A DNA stretch of 64,000 nucleotides, from NCBI RefSeq assembly GCF_900114455.1, contig NZ_FOTC01000001.1, positions 1 to 64,000 on the forward strand, in the 5' to 3' direction. Made by a program: the position numbers and the translations under genes. The DNA comes from Halogranum rubrum (lineage in GTDB: Archaea > Halobacteriota > Halobacteria > Halobacteriales > Haloferacaceae). This document shows positions 62,448 to 64,000 of the stretch, in pieces. The first letter of the stretch is position 1. Each line of letters opens with the position of its first letter. The notes under the pieces are model-generated. The model did not search any database. It saw nothing but the letters and a program-made list of their open reading frames with translations, and was not told where the DNA came from.

Positions 62448-62867
62448 ATGTCTTCTACTGTGAGCGCCGCGAGCGGTAGCGCCCTCCGCGAGCACGTCCA
62501 CGACGTCGTCGACGACGACCTCAGGGCGGTGATAGCCTACTCGGGGTCTGGAAGTATCGAGTACGTCTATCTTCGCCCCGGACTCAACTACCAACTAGAA
62601 CAAGAGAGCACCGAGGCCCGTGACGACATCCTCGAAGAACTCCTCGTCGAGTCGCTGGCGAAGTCGACCAGCGAGGACTCGTTCGACCTCGGGTCGCTCA
62701 ACTGTGCGGTCCGGTTCTTCGACGACGCTACCGTCGTCCACTGCATCGTCAGCGAAGGAGCGGGTGTCGCGTTCAGCCTCGAACCCGGGACGCTTCTCGC
62801 AAACCAGTCGCTCCTCGACGACTGTCTAGAGATCGTCGGCATCGACGCTCCGGCGTCGGCCGAGTAG
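62448..62867 (+). CDS. DUF7522-like small acidic protein
   Basis: The 139-residue acidic protein has LREHVHDVVDDDLRAVIAYSGSGSIEYVYLRPG, then LGSLNCAVRFFDDATVVHCIV and GVAFSLEPGTLL, a pattern of strands resembling roadblock-like or HalOD-neighbouring haloarchaeal DUFs. It lies 105 nt downstream of the HalOD1 gene on the same strand. Function unknown. Confidence 0.7.
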   Translation: MSSTVSAASGSALREHVHDVVDDDLRAVIAYSGSGSIEYVYLRPGLNYQLEQESTEARDDILEELLVESLAKSTSEDSFDLGSLNCAVRFFDDATVVHCIVSEGAGVAFSLEPGTLLANQSLLDDCLEIVGIDAPASAE

Positions 62868-62916
62868 CGCAGAAGAAGTGCGAGGAAATGCGGGAAATGC
62901 GAGTGACTGACGGCGC

Positions 62917-64000
62917 TCAGTCGTCCGCCTGCAGCGAGTTACCTTCGCCGTCGGTCGGCGCGGGACTCGCGTCCATGGAGTCGTCGTCGGCGTATGGGTA
63001 CCACGTCATCTTCGTGTTGTGCATCATCGGGTCCTCGTAGCTGGTCTCTTCGGGTTCGACGAGGTCGGCGAGCGCCTCCTCGTCCGTCCGCTCGACGAAC
63101 TCGCGGAACGTCTCGTCGCCTTCTCTCTCGTCTTCGAAGTTCGCGAGCAGGTTCTCGATGGCTCCCGGCACCTCGTCGACGGGGATACGCTGCGCGACCC
63201 AGTCGGCGAAGTTCGGATTCTCGCCGAGACCGCCGCCGAGACCGATGTCGAGCGCCTCGACCGGTTCGCCGTCCTTGCGGGTCTTCATGCCGCGCAGGGA
63301 GACGTCCGCAATCTGCGGTTGGGCGCAGGAGGCCGTACAGCCCGAGAGGTGGATGTGGAAGTCTTCGACACCCTCGGGAAGTTCGACGTTCTCCTTCAGC
63401 CAGCGAGCGTAGCGCACCTGTCGGTTCTTCGTCTCCACGATAGAGAGCGAACAGAACTCGGTGCCCGTACAGGCGACCGAACCACGCATGAACGGATGCG
63501 GGTCCGGCGAGTAGTGTTCGAGCAGGTCTTCGCTCTTCAGCGCGTCGAGTTTCTCCTCGGGGACGTCGGTGATGATGACGTTCTGGCGCTGCGTGACACG
63601 AACTTCGCCGGAGCCGTACTCGTCGGCGACGCGGGCGAGTTCCTTCGTGTCGTCGACGCCCATTCGACCGACGAGCACGTCGAGACCGACGTAGTAGTTG
63701 CCGTCTGGCTGTTCGTGGATGCCGACGTGGTCGGAGTGACCGCCGTTGGCGTAGCCGGAGTTGTAGCTGTACTCCGAGCGCAGGTCTTCGCCCGCCGTCT
63801 CCAGTTCGTAGTCGACGTACTCCTCTTGCAGGACGTTGCGGAACTTCTCGGGACCCCACTCGTCCATCAGGAACTTGATGCGGGCGTTGTAGCGGTTCTC
63901 CCGGTCGCCGTTGTCGCGGAAGAGCGCGGAGATGGCACCCGACACCTCGGGGGCCTGTTCGGGCGTGACGAAGACGTCGATGTCGCGGGCGAGTCGTGGT
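62917..64000 (-). CDS. nirA: ferredoxin-dependent assimilatory nitrite reductase, 5'-truncated
   Basis: Only the C-terminal 361 codons lie in the window; the reading frame stays open to the edge at 64000. The siroheme/4Fe-4S ligands are present as ACTGTEFCSL and HLSGCTASCAQPQI, with NiR/SiR beta-region motifs RVTQRQNVIITDVP and HVGIHEQPDG. The family reduces nitrite (or sulfite) with ferredoxin electrons; nitrite reductase is more likely by the haloarchaeal pattern. The C-terminus has an acidic tail. Confidence 0.85.
   Translation of the reverse strand, partial: PRLARDIDVFVTPEQAPEVSGAISALFRDNGDRENRYNARIKFLMDEWGPEKFRNVLQEEYVDYELETAGEDLRSEYSYNSGYANGGHSDHVGIHEQPDGNYYVGLDVLVGRMGVDDTKELARVADEYGSGEVRVTQRQNVIITDVPEEKLDALKSEDLLEHYSPDPHPFMRGSVACTGTEFCSLSIVETKNRQVRYARWLKENVELPEGVEDFHIHLSGCTASCAQPQIADVSLRGMKTRKDGEPVEALDIGLGGGLGENPNFADWVAQRIPVDEVPGAIENLLANFEDEREGDETFREFVERTDEEALADLVEPEETSYEDPMMHNTKMTWYPYADDDSMDASPAPTDGEGNSLQADD

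Overview
The window is a chromosomal stretch from a haloarchaeon, probably order Haloferacales. The evidence is a high-GC genome with strongly acidic proteins, archaeal TATA boxes about 25-30 nt ahead of many start codons (leaderless transcripts), an archaeal rRNA operon tail (23S end, 5S, tRNA-Cys), an archaeal RNase P RNA, ribosomal protein S6e, Tat-type lipoprotein signals and a PGF-CTERM surface anchor. The genus cannot be fixed from the sequence alone. No CRISPR array, complete insertion sequence or prophage was seen.

Layout. Positions 1-600 hold the end of the rRNA operon. Positions 745-2977 carry small membrane and zinc-binding hypothetical genes around a 675-nt stretch without a convincing gene. 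Positions 3053-8780 are a translationally coupled unit: a 35-codon micro-ORF, an AddB/RecC-like protein with a dead helicase fold, and an AddA/RecB-like helicase-nuclease. Positions 8859-10294 form a small accessory island: nested inverted repeats, a winged-helix gene fused head to tail with a TumE-like partner, and a tRNA-Arg whose 3' end is partly duplicated nearby, as at an integration site. Positions 10337-21250 are mostly core genes (MATE exporter, membrane-anchored 2Fe-2S ferredoxin, 6-phosphogluconate dehydrogenase, M29 aminopeptidase, S6e, a DHH/RecJ-like enzyme, three UspA proteins with a GNAT acetyltransferase, and DUF genes).

Positions 21317-29252 include a 50-residue zinc ribbon and a complete oligopeptide ABC importer operon (fused double ATPase, Tat lipoprotein receptor, two permeases, one small membrane protein). 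Positions 29287-37007 run from an ABC exporter and dihydroorotase to a lipoate-ligase-like gene, an M23-like protein, and small enzymes. Positions 37100-41663 hold three tandem Hvo_1808-family surface metalloprotease-like genes: one PGF-CTERM anchored and two lipoproteins, the middle one with a broken HEXXH motif. NAD salvage (nicotinate phosphoribosyltransferase), AMMECR1 and RNase P RNA follow, then a Zn/Cd-type P-ATPase with a long inverted repeat upstream and a metzincin-like lipoprotein.

Positions 48548-64000 hold membrane hypotheticals, a membrane-anchored sulfite-oxidase-like molybdoenzyme, a winged-helix/membrane pair, a SOUL heme-binding protein, a Tat-exported PQQ-type propeller, a 7TM-PAS histidine kinase divergent from a beta-CASP ribonuclease, a 5'-nucleotidase-like enzyme, an EamA transporter behind a near-perfect 50-nt palindrome, two small HalOD1-type signalling proteins and the truncated nitrite reductase at the right edge.

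The most interesting items are the AddAB/RecBC-like pair with its leader micro-ORF, the toxin-antitoxin-like pair beside the duplicated tRNA-Arg end, the Hvo_1808 triplet with an apparently inactivated middle copy, and the palindromes before the P-ATPase and EamA genes.
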